Assembly: GCA_021414065.1 (NCBI GenBank)
Contig: JAIOPE010000103.1
Span: 1 to 64,000, forward strand
Length of the DNA: 64,000 bases
Origin: Planctomycetota bacterium
GTDB taxonomy: Bacteria; Planctomycetota; JAJSAM01; JAJVHW01
Direction of reading: 5' to 3'
The notes beneath the pieces were generated by a model that worked only from the letters and a program-made list of their open reading frames with translations, made no database searches and was not told the DNA's origin. This document shows positions 52,199 to 61,660 of this stretch, one piece after another (position 1 is the first letter of the stretch; each line of letters starts with the position of its first letter). The position numbers and the translations under genes were made by a program.

Positions 52199-54943
52199 CT
52201 ACTTCGCCGCGTGCGCCCGCTGCGCGGCGCGGATCGCCGCCTGGGCCGCCGCCAGGCGCGCGACGGGCACTCGATACGGCGAGCAGCTCACGTAGTTCAT
52301 CCCCGCGCGGCAGCAGAACTCCACGGAGCGGGGATCGCCGCCGTGCTCGCCGCAGATACCCACCTTCAGGTCCTTGCGGACCGAGCGGCCGCGCTCGATC
52401 GCGAGCGTGATGAGCTGCCCGACCCCTTCGGTGTCGAGGGACTGGAACGGGTCGTCCGGCAGCACCTTCTGCTCGAGGTAGTCCGGGAGGAACGAGTTGA
52501 CGTCGTCGCGGCTGAATCCGAACGTCATCTGCGTGAGATCGTTCGTGCCGAAGCTGAAGAACTGGGCCTCCGCGGCGATCTGGTCTGCCGTGAGTGCGGC
52601 GCGCGGGACCTCGATCATCGTGCCGACGGTGTAGGGAACGCTCACCTTCGCCGCGCCGAGCACCTCGTCCATCACGCGTCGCGTCATGTCGGCCAGAGGG
52701 CGCAGTTCGTTCACGTGTCCGACGAGCGGGATCATGATCTCGGGGCGCGGGTCCTTCCGGCGCTTCCTCAGTGCGACGACGGCCAGCGCGATCGCGCGGA
52801 CCTGCATCTCATAGATCTCGGGGTAACTGATCCCGAGACGGCAGCCGCGGTGGCCCATCATCGGGTTCATCTCGTGGAGTTGCTGCACGCGGCGACGTAC
52901 GCGGTCTGCGTCCACGCCGAGCGACGCCGCCACCTCGGCCTGCGCCTTCTCGGTGTTCGGCACGAACTCGTGGAGCGGCGGGTCCAGGAGGCGGACGGTG
53001 ACGGGCAGCCCGTCCATCGCACCGAAAATCTCCTCGAAGTCCTTCTGCTGGAACGGGAGCAGCTTCGCGAGCGCGGCCTTACGGCCCGCGGTGTCTTCGG
53101 CGAGGATCATCTCGCGCACGGCCACGATGCGGCGCTCATCGAAGAACATGTGTTCCGTGCGGCAGAGCCCGATGCCCTCGGCGCCGAACTCCCGCGCGAC
53201 GCGCGCGTCGAGCGGGGTCTCTGCGTTCGCCCGCACGCCCGCAGTCCGGAACTCGTCCGCCATCGCCATGACGCGGGTGAAGTACTTCGAGAGCTTGGCC
53301 TCGGTCGTTGCGACTTGGCCGAGCATCACCTCGCCGGTGGAACCGTCGATCGAGATCCAGTCGCCCTCGCGGACCGTGCTCCCGGCGACGAACATCTCCT
53401 TTGCGTGTTCGTCGATCGTGATCGCGGAGCAGCCGACCACGCACGTGCGGCCCATGCCGCGTGCCACGACTGCCGCGTGCGAAGTGCGCCCGCCGCGCGA
53501 CGTCAGAATCCCCTGCGCGGCATTCATTCCGCCGATGTCCTCGGGGCTCGTCTCCGCGCGCACGAGGATGACCTTCCGGCCGTCCTTCTTCCACGCTTCG
53601 GCCGTCTCTGCGTCGAACACGACGCGTCCCGAAGCTGCGCCGGGCGATGCGGGAAGTCCCTTCGCGAGGACGTGCGTGCTGCCGCCGCGGTCGAACGTGG
53701 GGTGGAGGAGGATGTCGATGACCGCCGGATCCACGCGGAGGATCGCCTGCTCCTTCGTGATCCGCTTCTCATCGACCATGTCCACCACGGTGCGGAGGAC
53801 CGCCTGCGGCGAACGCTTGCCGTTCCGGGTCTGCAGCATCCAGAGCTTCCCCTGCTGGATGGTGAACTCCATGTCCTGTACGTCGCCGTAGTGGCGCTCG
53901 AGCAGTTCCTTCACGCGGACGAGATCTGCGTAGGGCTTGGGCATCGTCTTCTTCAGTTGCGCGATCGGGAGCGGCGTGCGGATGCCCGCGACGACGTCCT
54001 CGCCCTGGGCGTTCGGCAGGAACTCGCCGTAGAACACGTTCGCGCCCGTCTCCGGGTCGCGCGTGAAGCAGACACCTGTGGCCGAGCTGTCGCCCATGTT
54101 CCCGAAGACCATCGCCTGCACGTTGACGGCAGTGCCGAGCAGCCCCGTGATCTTGTGGATGTCGCGGTACTTCTTCGCGCGGTCGCCGTTCCACGAGCGG
54201 AAGACCGCCATCACGCAGCGGCGGAGCTGCTCCCGCGGATCGTCGGGGAACGGGCAGCCGGCGCGTGCCTGGAAGATCTCACGGAAGATCGCGACGAGAT
54301 CCACCAAGTCCTCGACCGTGAGCCCGGCGTCCGAGGTCGTCCCGCGGTTCCGCTTGGCGGTATCGAGCGCCTGGTCGAACTCGCGGACGTTCATCTCCTC
54401 GACGACGCGCGCGAACATGTGGATCAGACGTCGGTGCGAGTCGAGGGCGAAGCGTCGGTTCCCTGTCTCCGCGGCGAGGCTCTCGCGCGTGGCGTCATTC
54501 AGGCCGACGTTGAGCACGGTGTCCATCATGCCGGGCATCGAGCTCGCGGCGCCGGAGCGTACGGAGACGAGCAGCGGCCGGGGTCCCGAGCCGAACTTGC
54601 GACCGAGCGCCTTCTCCACGCGGGCGAGCTGCGCCTCGACCTCGGGCCACAGGTCGTCCGGGAGCTTCCCGCCGTCGTCCCAGAACCGCTTGCAGACCGT
54701 CGTGGCGATCGTGAACCCCGGCGGAACCGGCAAACCGAGTCGCGACATCTCCGCGAGCCCGGCACCCTTCCCACCGAGGATCTCCTTCATGTCGCCCTTG
54801 CCGTCGGCCTTTCCGTCGCCGAAGGCCCAGGTGCGACGGTCCGCTGCGGGCGTGGGCGCCTTGCGGGATGACTTCGCCGCCCGCGCCGCCGCGGCGGGTG
54901 ATTTCTTCGCGGAACGCGTCTTGCTCACGGGTTTCGCCTTCAT
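52199..54943 (-). CDS. ppdK: Pyruvate, phosphate dikinase
   Basis: PPDK interconverts pyruvate, ATP and Pi with PEP, AMP and PPi. 914 residues: the ATP-grasp domain starts near 40 (WAFGDGKADG, LGGKGAGLAEM, SVRSGAASSMPGMMDTV), the swivelling domain carries the phospho-His in GGRTSHAAVVARG near 484, and the C-terminal TIM barrel has GIGLCRTEHMFF, LFDPPLHEF-type LLDPPLHEF and the catalytic Cys in CGEHGGDP near 862. The first ~36 residues are a Lys/Ala/Ser/Pro-rich tail absent from typical PPDK. GGAG precedes the ATG. It overlaps the upstream lipoprotein gene by 4 bases. Confidence 0.96.
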   Translation of the reverse strand: MKAKPVSKTRSAKKSPAAAARAAKSSRKAPTPAADRRTWAFGDGKADGKGDMKEILGGKGAGLAEMSRLGLPVPPGFTIATTVCKRFWDDGGKLPDDLWPEVEAQLARVEKALGRKFGSGPRPLLVSVRSGAASSMPGMMDTVLNVGLNDATRESLAAETGNRRFALDSHRRLIHMFARVVEEMNVREFDQALDTAKRNRGTTSDAGLTVEDLVDLVAIFREIFQARAGCPFPDDPREQLRRCVMAVFRSWNGDRAKKYRDIHKITGLLGTAVNVQAMVFGNMGDSSATGVCFTRDPETGANVFYGEFLPNAQGEDVVAGIRTPLPIAQLKKTMPKPYADLVRVKELLERHYGDVQDMEFTIQQGKLWMLQTRNGKRSPQAVLRTVVDMVDEKRITKEQAILRVDPAVIDILLHPTFDRGGSTHVLAKGLPASPGAASGRVVFDAETAEAWKKDGRKVILVRAETSPEDIGGMNAAQGILTSRGGRTSHAAVVARGMGRTCVVGCSAITIDEHAKEMFVAGSTVREGDWISIDGSTGEVMLGQVATTEAKLSKYFTRVMAMADEFRTAGVRANAETPLDARVAREFGAEGIGLCRTEHMFFDERRIVAVREMILAEDTAGRKAALAKLLPFQQKDFEEIFGAMDGLPVTVRLLDPPLHEFVPNTEKAQAEVAASLGVDADRVRRRVQQLHEMNPMMGHRGCRLGISYPEIYEMQVRAIALAVVALRKRRKDPRPEIMIPLVGHVNELRPLADMTRRVMDEVLGAAKVSVPYTVGTMIEVPRAALTADQIAAEAQFFSFGTNDLTQMTFGFSRDDVNSFLPDYLEQKVLPDDPFQSLDTEGVGQLITLAIERGRSVRKDLKVGICGEHGGDPRSVEFCCRAGMNYVSCSPYRVPVARLAAAQAAIRAAQRAHAAK

Positions 54944-55608
54944 CGCCGGGCTCCCTTCGTCTCTTCGCGCAGCCGGTCCACGAAGCGGATGTTCTTCGGC
55001 TGCACGACTGCGTACAACAGCCAGTCCTGGTAAAGTTCGACGCGGCGCACGTGCGCCGGATCCACGAAGTCGCCCTGCCCCTGCAGCGGGATGGGCCGCG
55101 TCAGTCGGAGCCCGTCTCCTTCGACTGCCACCATTTCGGACAGGTCCGGGACCGCGCCTCGGATCTCCGACGCGACGTCGTCGTCCACGAGTACCCGCGA
55201 ACCGGGGCGGTTCTTGAAGACGAGCCAGACGGATGTCTGGGCATCCTCGATCTTCACCCACATCACGCCGTCTTTCGCGCGGGGGGCGGCGCGGCGGGCA
55301 ACGGCCAGCACCTCGCCGTCCGCGCGGAAGTCAGCCTCGAAGTGGTTGAAGGCGTTCGCGAAGTCGCCGGCCGAGAATCCGCCTTCCTTCGCGATGAAGT
55401 CGGGGTGGAGCGACTCGTAGAGCTCGGTGGGGGCCTTGCGTCGGAACGCGCTGATGATGAAGTCCACCGCCCCGTTCGGCGTGTCGCGGGTTGCCGCCTG
55501 GGGGGTCTTCGGAGCCTCGATGGCGCACATCGACCGGGCGATCGTGCAGCACCCGCCGAGCGGGGTCGCGACGGCGATCAGGACAGCGGTTCCAAGGATC
55601 GCACGCAT
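54940..55608 (-). CDS. Lipoprotein of unknown function, coupled to ppdK
   Basis: The product has 222 residues. Signal peptide and lipobox LGGC end at about residue 20, then a short linker. The mature part resembles an NTF2-like or similar alpha/beta fold: VDFIISAFRRKAPTELYESL, HPDFIAKEGGFSAGDFANAF, then beta strands (VMWVKIEDAQTSVWLVFKNR; RRVELYQDWLLYAVVQ). No named family. A functional link to PPDK is not obvious; the 4-base overlap only shows co-translation. Confidence 0.65.
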   Translation of the reverse strand: MRAILGTAVLIAVATPLGGCCTIARSMCAIEAPKTPQAATRDTPNGAVDFIISAFRRKAPTELYESLHPDFIAKEGGFSAGDFANAFNHFEADFRADGEVLAVARRAAPRAKDGVMWVKIEDAQTSVWLVFKNRPGSRVLVDDDVASEIRGAVPDLSEMVAVEGDGLRLTRPIPLQGQGDFVDPAHVRRVELYQDWLLYAVVQPKNIRFVDRLREETKGARR

Positions 55609-55786
55609 GTTTCGTCCCTCCACGAGCCGGGCGTTCCGGCCGCGGCGGCGCAGGATACCGTGTGACTCCCGTTGGGGCACGGCCAGAGCGAGGGCGTTGT
55701 GAGGCGGGCGCGAGACGGTGGGCGATCCGAGTCCGCTCGGGCGTTCCCGTTGCATCTGCCGCCTCCAGCCGCTACGTTCTCAGGCC

Positions 55787-57454
55787 ATGTCGGAACGCAA
55801 GCAACTCGGCGAGATCCTCAAAGAGGCCTCGGGCATCTCCGAGCAGGACCTCCAGCGCGGTCTCAGGCTCGCCGAGCAGAAGAAGCGCCGGATCGGCGAG
55901 GCGCTGATCGAACTCGGGCTCGTGGACGAAGCCGCAGTGGCGCGCGCCCTGTGCAAGCAGTTCGGCATCCCGTTCGTTGACCTCGGCAAGGTGAAGCTGC
56001 CTCCGGCGACGATCGCACTCCTTGGAAATGACCTGGTCGAGCAGTTCCGCGTCGTTCCGGTGAAGAAGGAGCCTGCGGGGCTCGTGCTGGCGATCGACGA
56101 CCCCGAGCGGATCGTCCACCTCGAGGACCTCCGCTTCCGCGCGGGGATCGAGTTCCGCTGCGCGCTGACGACGCCCACGGCACTGCGCGACGCCCTCAAG
56201 ACCTACTACGGGATCGAAGGCGTGGCGGGCGAGGCGCCGGCGAAGGCCGACGCGATGGACGCCGAAGACGCCGACGCGCCGGTCATCCGGCTCGTGAACA
56301 AGATCCTCGACGAGGCGCTCAGCGCGCGAGCCTCCGACATCCACGTCGAGCCGATGGCCGAAAGGCTCCGCGTGCGGTACCGAATCGACGGCTACTGCCG
56401 CGAAGCCGAGGATCCGCCCCTCCACCTCGCGGCGGCGATCCTGTCCCGCATCAAGCTCATGGCGGGGATGGACATCTCCGAGAAGCGCAAGCCCCAGGAC
56501 GGGCGCATCAACATCCGTCTGCAGGGGCGCGAGATCGACCTGCGCGTGTCGTCGCTTCCCGCGTACCACGGCGAGTCGATGGTGATGCGCATCCTGGACC
56601 GTGAGCGGGGACTGATCTCGCTGCCGGAGCTCGGGTTCGCGACCGAGGACCACCAACGGTTCCTGAAGATCATCAAGCGCCCGAACGGACTGTTCCTCGT
56701 CACGGGTCCCACCGGTTCCGGCAAGACGACGAGCCTGTATGCCGCGCTCCGCGAGCTGAACCGGCCCGACGTCAAGATCATCACCGCCGAGGACCCGGTT
56801 GAGTACAACCTCGCCGGAATCAATCAGTGCCAGGTCCGGCATGACATCGGTCGCGACTTCGCACGCATCCTGCGCGCGATGCTGCGCCAGGCGCCGAACA
56901 TCATCCTCGTGGGCGAGATCCGAGACAAGGAGACGGCCGAGATCGCGATCCAGGCGTCGCTCACCGGTCACTTGGTGTTCTCGACGCTCCACACGAACGA
57001 CGCGCCGTCCGCCCTCACCCGTCTCATCGACATGGGAGTCAAGCCGTTCCTTGTGTCCACTGCGGTGATGGCCGTGCTCGCGCAGCGCCTCGTGCGGCGA
57101 CTCTGCAAGAAGTGCCGGACGCCTTACACGCCGACAGCGGTCGAACTTCGGTCGATCGGAATTGGGCCGGACGCCCTCGTCGGCCGCACGGTCTACCAGC
57201 CGGGCGGTTGCGACGGCTGCAGCAACACCGGTTACCGGGGCCGCGTCGGCGCCTACGAGCTCTTCGCGATGGACGCGACGCTCCGAGAGATGTGCTTCCG
57301 CGGCGCCAGCACGCTCAAGCTGCGCGACCAGGCGAAGGTCTCGGGCGGGCTGGTTTCGCTCATGGAGGACGGCGCGAGGAAGTTCCTCGCCGGCGAGACG
57401 ACCATCGAAGAAGTCCTGACCGTCGCGGTCAGCGGCGAAGTCGTCGTGGCCTGA
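55787..57454 (+). CDS. pilB: Type IV pilus assembly/secretion ATPase PilB (first copy)
   Basis: PilB hydrolyses ATP to drive pilus extension from the inner membrane. 555 residues: an N-terminal GspE-N/MshE-type domain (KQLGEILKEASGISEQDLQR, about 5-24), which in MshE-like proteins binds c-di-GMP, then the ATPase with DIHVEPM near 185, Walker A GPTGSGKT at 307-314, Asp box EDPVEY near 335, Walker B ILVGEIRDKET near 376, His box GHLVFSTLHTNDA near 396, and a zinc pair CKKCRTPY ... CDGCSNTGYRGR near 437-490. Start at ATG 55787. Confidence 0.93.
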   Translation: MSERKQLGEILKEASGISEQDLQRGLRLAEQKKRRIGEALIELGLVDEAAVARALCKQFGIPFVDLGKVKLPPATIALLGNDLVEQFRVVPVKKEPAGLVLAIDDPERIVHLEDLRFRAGIEFRCALTTPTALRDALKTYYGIEGVAGEAPAKADAMDAEDADAPVIRLVNKILDEALSARASDIHVEPMAERLRVRYRIDGYCREAEDPPLHLAAAILSRIKLMAGMDISEKRKPQDGRINIRLQGREIDLRVSSLPAYHGESMVMRILDRERGLISLPELGFATEDHQRFLKIIKRPNGLFLVTGPTGSGKTTSLYAALRELNRPDVKIITAEDPVEYNLAGINQCQVRHDIGRDFARILRAMLRQAPNIILVGEIRDKETAEIAIQASLTGHLVFSTLHTNDAPSALTRLIDMGVKPFLVSTAVMAVLAQRLVRRLCKKCRTPYTPTAVELRSIGIGPDALVGRTVYQPGGCDGCSNTGYRGRVGAYELFAMDATLREMCFRGASTLKLRDQAKVSGGLVSLMEDGARKFLAGETTIEEVLTVAVSGEVVVA

Positions 57455-57467
57455 CCCTGGAGACCAG

Positions 57468-58691
57468 ATGTACGACATCTTCCAGTTGATGGAGTTCACG
57501 TTGCAGTGCAACGGTTCCGACCTGCACCTCTCGGTCGGTCGGCCGCCCACGATTCGGGTGAGCGGTCGGATGCGCAACGTCAAGGGCGAACCGCTTACTG
57601 CCGACGACACGATCCACCTCGCCAACCAGTTCATGCCGCCGCGCATGAAGCTCGAGTTCCGCGAGAAGGGCGGCGCCGACTTCGGCTACGCGCACTCCGG
57701 CCCGTCCGGGAAGTGCAGGTTCCGCGTGGCGGTGTATCGCCAGAAGGGGTGCGTGGGCGTCGTCCTGCGCCTCTTGCCCTCGCGCATTCTCACGTTCGAC
57801 CAGATCGGACTGCAGCCCCAGATCAAGGAGTTGCTGCACCGGTCCCGCGGGCTCGTGCTCGTCACCGGCCCGACGGGCTCGGGCAAGACCACGACGCTCG
57901 CGACGATGGTGGACTACATCAACCAGAACTTCGACCACCACATCGTCACGATCGAGGATCCGGTCGAGTACTACCACGAGCACAAGAAGTCGATCGTCAC
58001 GCAGCGCGAGATCGGATCGGACGTCGGGTCGTTCAAGGAAGCGATGAAGCGCGTCCTGCGCATGGACCCCGACGTGATCCTGCTGGGCGAGATGCGTGAC
58101 CTCGAGACGATCTCGACCGCGATCACGGCAGCGGAAACGGGTCACCTCGTGCTCGGGACGCTGCACACCACGGGGTCCGCGCGCACGATCGACCGCATCA
58201 TCGACGCGTTCCCGTCGGACCAGCAGGAGCAGTGCCGCGCTCAGTTGTCCGTGTCCCTGCTCGCCGTGATCTCGCAGGTGATCATGGGACGCGCCGACAA
58301 GGAGGGGCTCATCGCCGGCTTCGAGGTCATGATGATGAACTCGGCGATCGAGAACCTGATCCGCAAGAACGAGACCTTCAAGATCAAGAGCGTGCTGCAG
58401 ACGCACAAGAACGCCGGCATGGTGCTCCTCGACGAGCACCTCTGGGATCTCTACAAGGCCGGCAAGATCTCGAAGGAGTCCATTCTCCTCAAGTCGCAGG
58501 ACCCGAAGGAGATCCAGCGCAAGCTGGACTTCGACGAGCTCGGTGGCGCGCCTGGCGCGACGCCTCCGCCTGCCCCGCCGTCCGTCTCCGCCGGGCCGAC
58601 CTCGTCGGCTCCGTCGGCGCCTTCCACAGGCCCGGCGCAACCGGGTGCGGCCCGTCCCTCCTCCATCTTCCAGCGGAAGCCCCCGCAGTAG
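57468..58691 (+). CDS. pilT: Pilus retraction ATPase PilT
   Basis: PilT depolymerises type IV pili for twitching and DNA uptake. 407 residues: N-terminal PAS-like domain with SDLHLSVGRPPTIRVSGRM near 18-36, Walker A GPTGSGKT at 134-141, EDPVEYYHEH near 163, Walker B LLGEMRDLET near 203 and GHLVLGTLHTTGSA near 224. The retraction-specific AIxNLIR motif is present (SAIENLIRKNETFKI near 294). A Pro/Ala/Ser-rich C-terminal tail of ~45 residues is unusual. SD GGAG 6 bases upstream. Confidence 0.93.
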   Translation: MYDIFQLMEFTLQCNGSDLHLSVGRPPTIRVSGRMRNVKGEPLTADDTIHLANQFMPPRMKLEFREKGGADFGYAHSGPSGKCRFRVAVYRQKGCVGVVLRLLPSRILTFDQIGLQPQIKELLHRSRGLVLVTGPTGSGKTTTLATMVDYINQNFDHHIVTIEDPVEYYHEHKKSIVTQREIGSDVGSFKEAMKRVLRMDPDVILLGEMRDLETISTAITAAETGHLVLGTLHTTGSARTIDRIIDAFPSDQQEQCRAQLSVSLLAVISQVIMGRADKEGLIAGFEVMMMNSAIENLIRKNETFKIKSVLQTHKNAGMVLLDEHLWDLYKAGKISKESILLKSQDPKEIQRKLDFDELGGAPGATPPPAPPSVSAGPTSSAPSAPSTGPAQPGAARPSSIFQRKPPQ

Positions 58692-58704
58692 GAGCCGGAA
58701 CGGA

Positions 58705-60363
58705 ATGCCTCCCCGCAAACAGCTTCTCGGACAGGTCTTCAAGTCCCTCGGGATCGGTGTCCACGAGGGCATGATCCAGGAGGCGCTCTCGGTTCAGCGA
58801 AGCGAAGGCGGCCAGATCGGCAAGATCATGGTCCGGCTCGGTCACATCACCGAGTCGCACCTGCTGCTGGCGCTCGGGAAGCAGGCCGGCCTTGAGGTCG
58901 TGGACCTTCGCAAGACGCCCCCCGACCCGGCACTCGTCGCCCGCATCGACAAGACCACTGCGGAGATGTTCAACATCTGCCCCGTCCGGATGGACGGTGC
59001 AGCCATGGTGATCGCGCTCGCGGACCCGACCAACGTGTCGGTGCTCGACGAACTGCGGTTCCTCCTGAACTGCGAACTCCGCCCCGCGATCGCTGACGCC
59101 GACCAGATCCGCGCCGTGCTCACCGGTGCCGGCGCCGCCGCGGACGACCCGCAGCGCGCCGCTGCCGCCGCTCAGGAATCCGAGGAGGCGTCCGCCGCGG
59201 CGCCGGTCGTCAAACTTCTCAACTTCATCATCCTGCAGGCGATCAAAGACAAGGCGTCCGACGTCCACCTCGAGCCGTTCGAGAAGGACTTCAAGATCCG
59301 CTACCGAGTGGACGGCGTGCTCTACGAACTCGAGCCGCCGCCGACGCACCTTGCCGTCCCGCTCATCAGTCGCGTGAAGGTCATGGCTGGCATGGATATC
59401 GCGGAGACGCGCCTGCCCCAAGACGGTCGCATCGCGATGACCATCCAGGGGCGTGCGGTGGACCTGCGCGTTTCCACGCTCCCGACGATGTTCGGCGAGA
59501 GTTGCGTGATGCGCATCCTCGATCGCACGGTCGTGTCCCTCGACCTCAGCCAGGTCGGTCTCCGCCCCGACGAACTCGCGACCTTCCGCTCCTTCCTGCA
59601 GAAGCCGCACGGGATCATCCTAGTTACCGGACCCACCGGTTCCGGTAAGACGACGACGCTCTACTCGGCACTCAACGAGGCGAACGACCCCGAGGTGAAG
59701 ATCATCACCACGGAGGACCCGGTCGAGTACGACCTGGCCGGGATCATCCAGGTCCAGATCAACGACGAGATCGGCGTCACCTACGGACGGTGCCTGCGAG
59801 CGATCCTGCGTCAGGACCCCGACATGATCCTGGTCGGTGAGATCCGCGACAAGGAGACGGCCGGGATCGCGATCGAGGCCGCGCTGACGGGCCACGTGGT
59901 CTTCTCGACCGTTCACACGAACGATGCGCCGCTCGCCGTCACGCGCATGGTGGACATCGGCGTCGAGTCGTTCCTTCTTGCCGCCACGCTGGAAGGGATC
60001 GTCGCCCAGCGTCTCGTGCGGCGGGTTTGCACCGGCTGCAAGGTCTATTACGACCCGTCCGACGAGGTCCTGATGGAACTGAATCTGAAGGCGTCTGAGG
60101 TGCAGGGCAAGCGGTTCGCCTACGGGAAGGGCTGCGATGCCTGCCACTTCACGGGCTTCAAGGGACGCACGGCGCTGTTCGAGATCCTTCTGATGTCGGA
60201 TCGGATACGCGAAATGATCATGGACGGGGCGGCGACGGACGCGATCCGCACCGCCGCGAAAGAGCAGGGCATGCGCGGGCTCCGCGAGTCGGGGCTTCTG
60301 TCGATCTTCGACGGTGTCACGACCGTCGAAGAGGTGCTCCGGGAGACCATCGAGGTCTTCTGA
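58705..60363 (+). CDS. Type IV pilus assembly/secretion ATPase PilB (second copy)
   Basis: This is a second GspE/PilB-like ATPase of 552 residues, 13 bases after pilT. An N-terminal GspE-N domain (about 5-150) is followed by an Ala-rich linker, then DVHLEPF near 190, Walker A GPTGSGKT at 309-316, EDPVEYDLAG near 337, Walker B ILVGEIRDKET near 376, and zinc pair CTGCKVYY ... CDACHFTGFKGR. It is clearly a paralogue of the first PilB but diverged over its whole length. One could serve a pilus and the other a type II-like secretion system; the sequence does not say which. Confidence 0.9.
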   Translation: MPPRKQLLGQVFKSLGIGVHEGMIQEALSVQRSEGGQIGKIMVRLGHITESHLLLALGKQAGLEVVDLRKTPPDPALVARIDKTTAEMFNICPVRMDGAAMVIALADPTNVSVLDELRFLLNCELRPAIADADQIRAVLTGAGAAADDPQRAAAAAQESEEASAAAPVVKLLNFIILQAIKDKASDVHLEPFEKDFKIRYRVDGVLYELEPPPTHLAVPLISRVKVMAGMDIAETRLPQDGRIAMTIQGRAVDLRVSTLPTMFGESCVMRILDRTVVSLDLSQVGLRPDELATFRSFLQKPHGIILVTGPTGSGKTTTLYSALNEANDPEVKIITTEDPVEYDLAGIIQVQINDEIGVTYGRCLRAILRQDPDMILVGEIRDKETAGIAIEAALTGHVVFSTVHTNDAPLAVTRMVDIGVESFLLAATLEGIVAQRLVRRVCTGCKVYYDPSDEVLMELNLKASEVQGKRFAYGKGCDACHFTGFKGRTALFEILLMSDRIREMIMDGAATDAIRTAAKEQGMRGLRESGLLSIFDGVTTVEEVLRETIEVF

Positions 60364-60502
60364 CGCGCGTTCCGTTTCCGGAGCGGGAAGTTTCCGCGTG
60401 CCTCAGGTGGGCGCCGGGCTTACCATCCGCGGCTGACTTGGGCAGGCTTTTCGGGCACGGCGTGCGGACCCACGGCGGGGCCGGACGACGCGGGAGGTGA
60501 AG

Positions 60503-61660
60503 ATGCCGCCGAAGACAAGTGCCGCCGCAGGCACCGCTGGAAACTCCTCCGGTACGACCCGGATCAGAGTCAGCGACAAGACCCTCACTCAGTTCACCTC
60601 GAACCTCGCGGTCCTTCAGGACGCGGGCTTGCCGATCGTTCGGTCCCTCAAGATTCTCGAGGGACAGACGAAGGTGGGTCCGTTCAAGAAGGTCCTCACC
60701 GCGCTGTACGAGGACGTCGAGTCGGGGAACTCGCTCTCCGAAGCGATGACGAAGCACCCCGGGGTGTTTGACCCGCTCTACGCCAACATGGTGAAGGCCG
60801 GCGAAGCGGGCGGCATCCTCGACACGATCCTGTTGCGACTCTCCGAGTTCAAGGAGAAGAGCCAGCGGTTGAAGTCGAAGGTGCAGGGCGCCATGGTCTA
60901 CCCGATCGTCGTGACGATCGTGGCGGCCGGCCTGCTCACCTTCATCACGGTGTTCGTCATCCCGAAGTTCCGGACGGTGTTCGCGTCGATCCCGGGGCCG
61001 GGCGGCAAGCCGCTCGAACTTCCGGCGCTCACGCGCTTCGTCCTCGGCTTCGCGGAGTGGATGCTCCCCGGCAAGCGTTTCATGCTGACGGACGAGGGTG
61101 GTCGCGGCTGGGGCATCGTCTGGATCCCGGCGGTCCTCCTGACCGTCTGGTTCGGGTGCAAGGCGTACAACAAGACGCCGGCCGGTCGGCAGTTCTTCGA
61201 TCGCCTGAAGCTCCGTTCGCCGCTGGTCGGGCCGGTCACGCGCCTCAACCTCGTCGCTCGCTTCGCCCGCACGCTCGGAACGTTGCTCTCGTCGGGCGTT
61301 CCGATCCTCGATGCGCTGAACATCGTGCGCGGCGCGATCGACAACGTGATCCTCCAGGACGCCATCCAGAAGGTGCATGACGCGATCAAGGAAGGCGAGA
61401 ACATGGCGGAGCCGCTCGGCAAGAGCGGAATCTTCGACGACATGGTCGTGAACATGATCGACGTCGGCGAGGAGACGGGCGAACTCGACAAGATGCTCAT
61501 CCGCATCGCCGACAACTACGACCAGCAGGTGGACATTCGTCTGCAGGCGCTCGTCTCGATCCTTGAGCCGACCCTGATCGTGCTCATGGGCGTGGCGGTC
61601 GGAACGATCGTCTTCGCGATCTTCATGCCGATGCTCCAGCTCGTTCAGAGCCTGGCGTAA
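60503..61660 (+). CDS. pilC: Type IV pilus inner-membrane platform protein PilC/GspF
   Basis: PilC is the inner-membrane platform on which PilB and PilT act. 385 residues with two T2SSF domains: the first at about 25-150 (LTQFTSNLAVLQDAGLPIVR; EAGGILDTILLRLSEFKEKS) and the second at about 225-350 (FARTLGTLLSSGVPILDALN; NMIDVGEETGELDKMLIRIA). Three membrane segments lie near 130-155, 200-222 and 360-382. Usual length ~400. ATG 60503 has GGGAGGTG upstream; GTG 60497 is a less likely start. Confidence 0.93.
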   Translation: MPPKTSAAAGTAGNSSGTTRIRVSDKTLTQFTSNLAVLQDAGLPIVRSLKILEGQTKVGPFKKVLTALYEDVESGNSLSEAMTKHPGVFDPLYANMVKAGEAGGILDTILLRLSEFKEKSQRLKSKVQGAMVYPIVVTIVAAGLLTFITVFVIPKFRTVFASIPGPGGKPLELPALTRFVLGFAEWMLPGKRFMLTDEGGRGWGIVWIPAVLLTVWFGCKAYNKTPAGRQFFDRLKLRSPLVGPVTRLNLVARFARTLGTLLSSGVPILDALNIVRGAIDNVILQDAIQKVHDAIKEGENMAEPLGKSGIFDDMVVNMIDVGEETGELDKMLIRIADNYDQQVDIRLQALVSILEPTLIVLMGVAVGTIVFAIFMPMLQLVQSLA

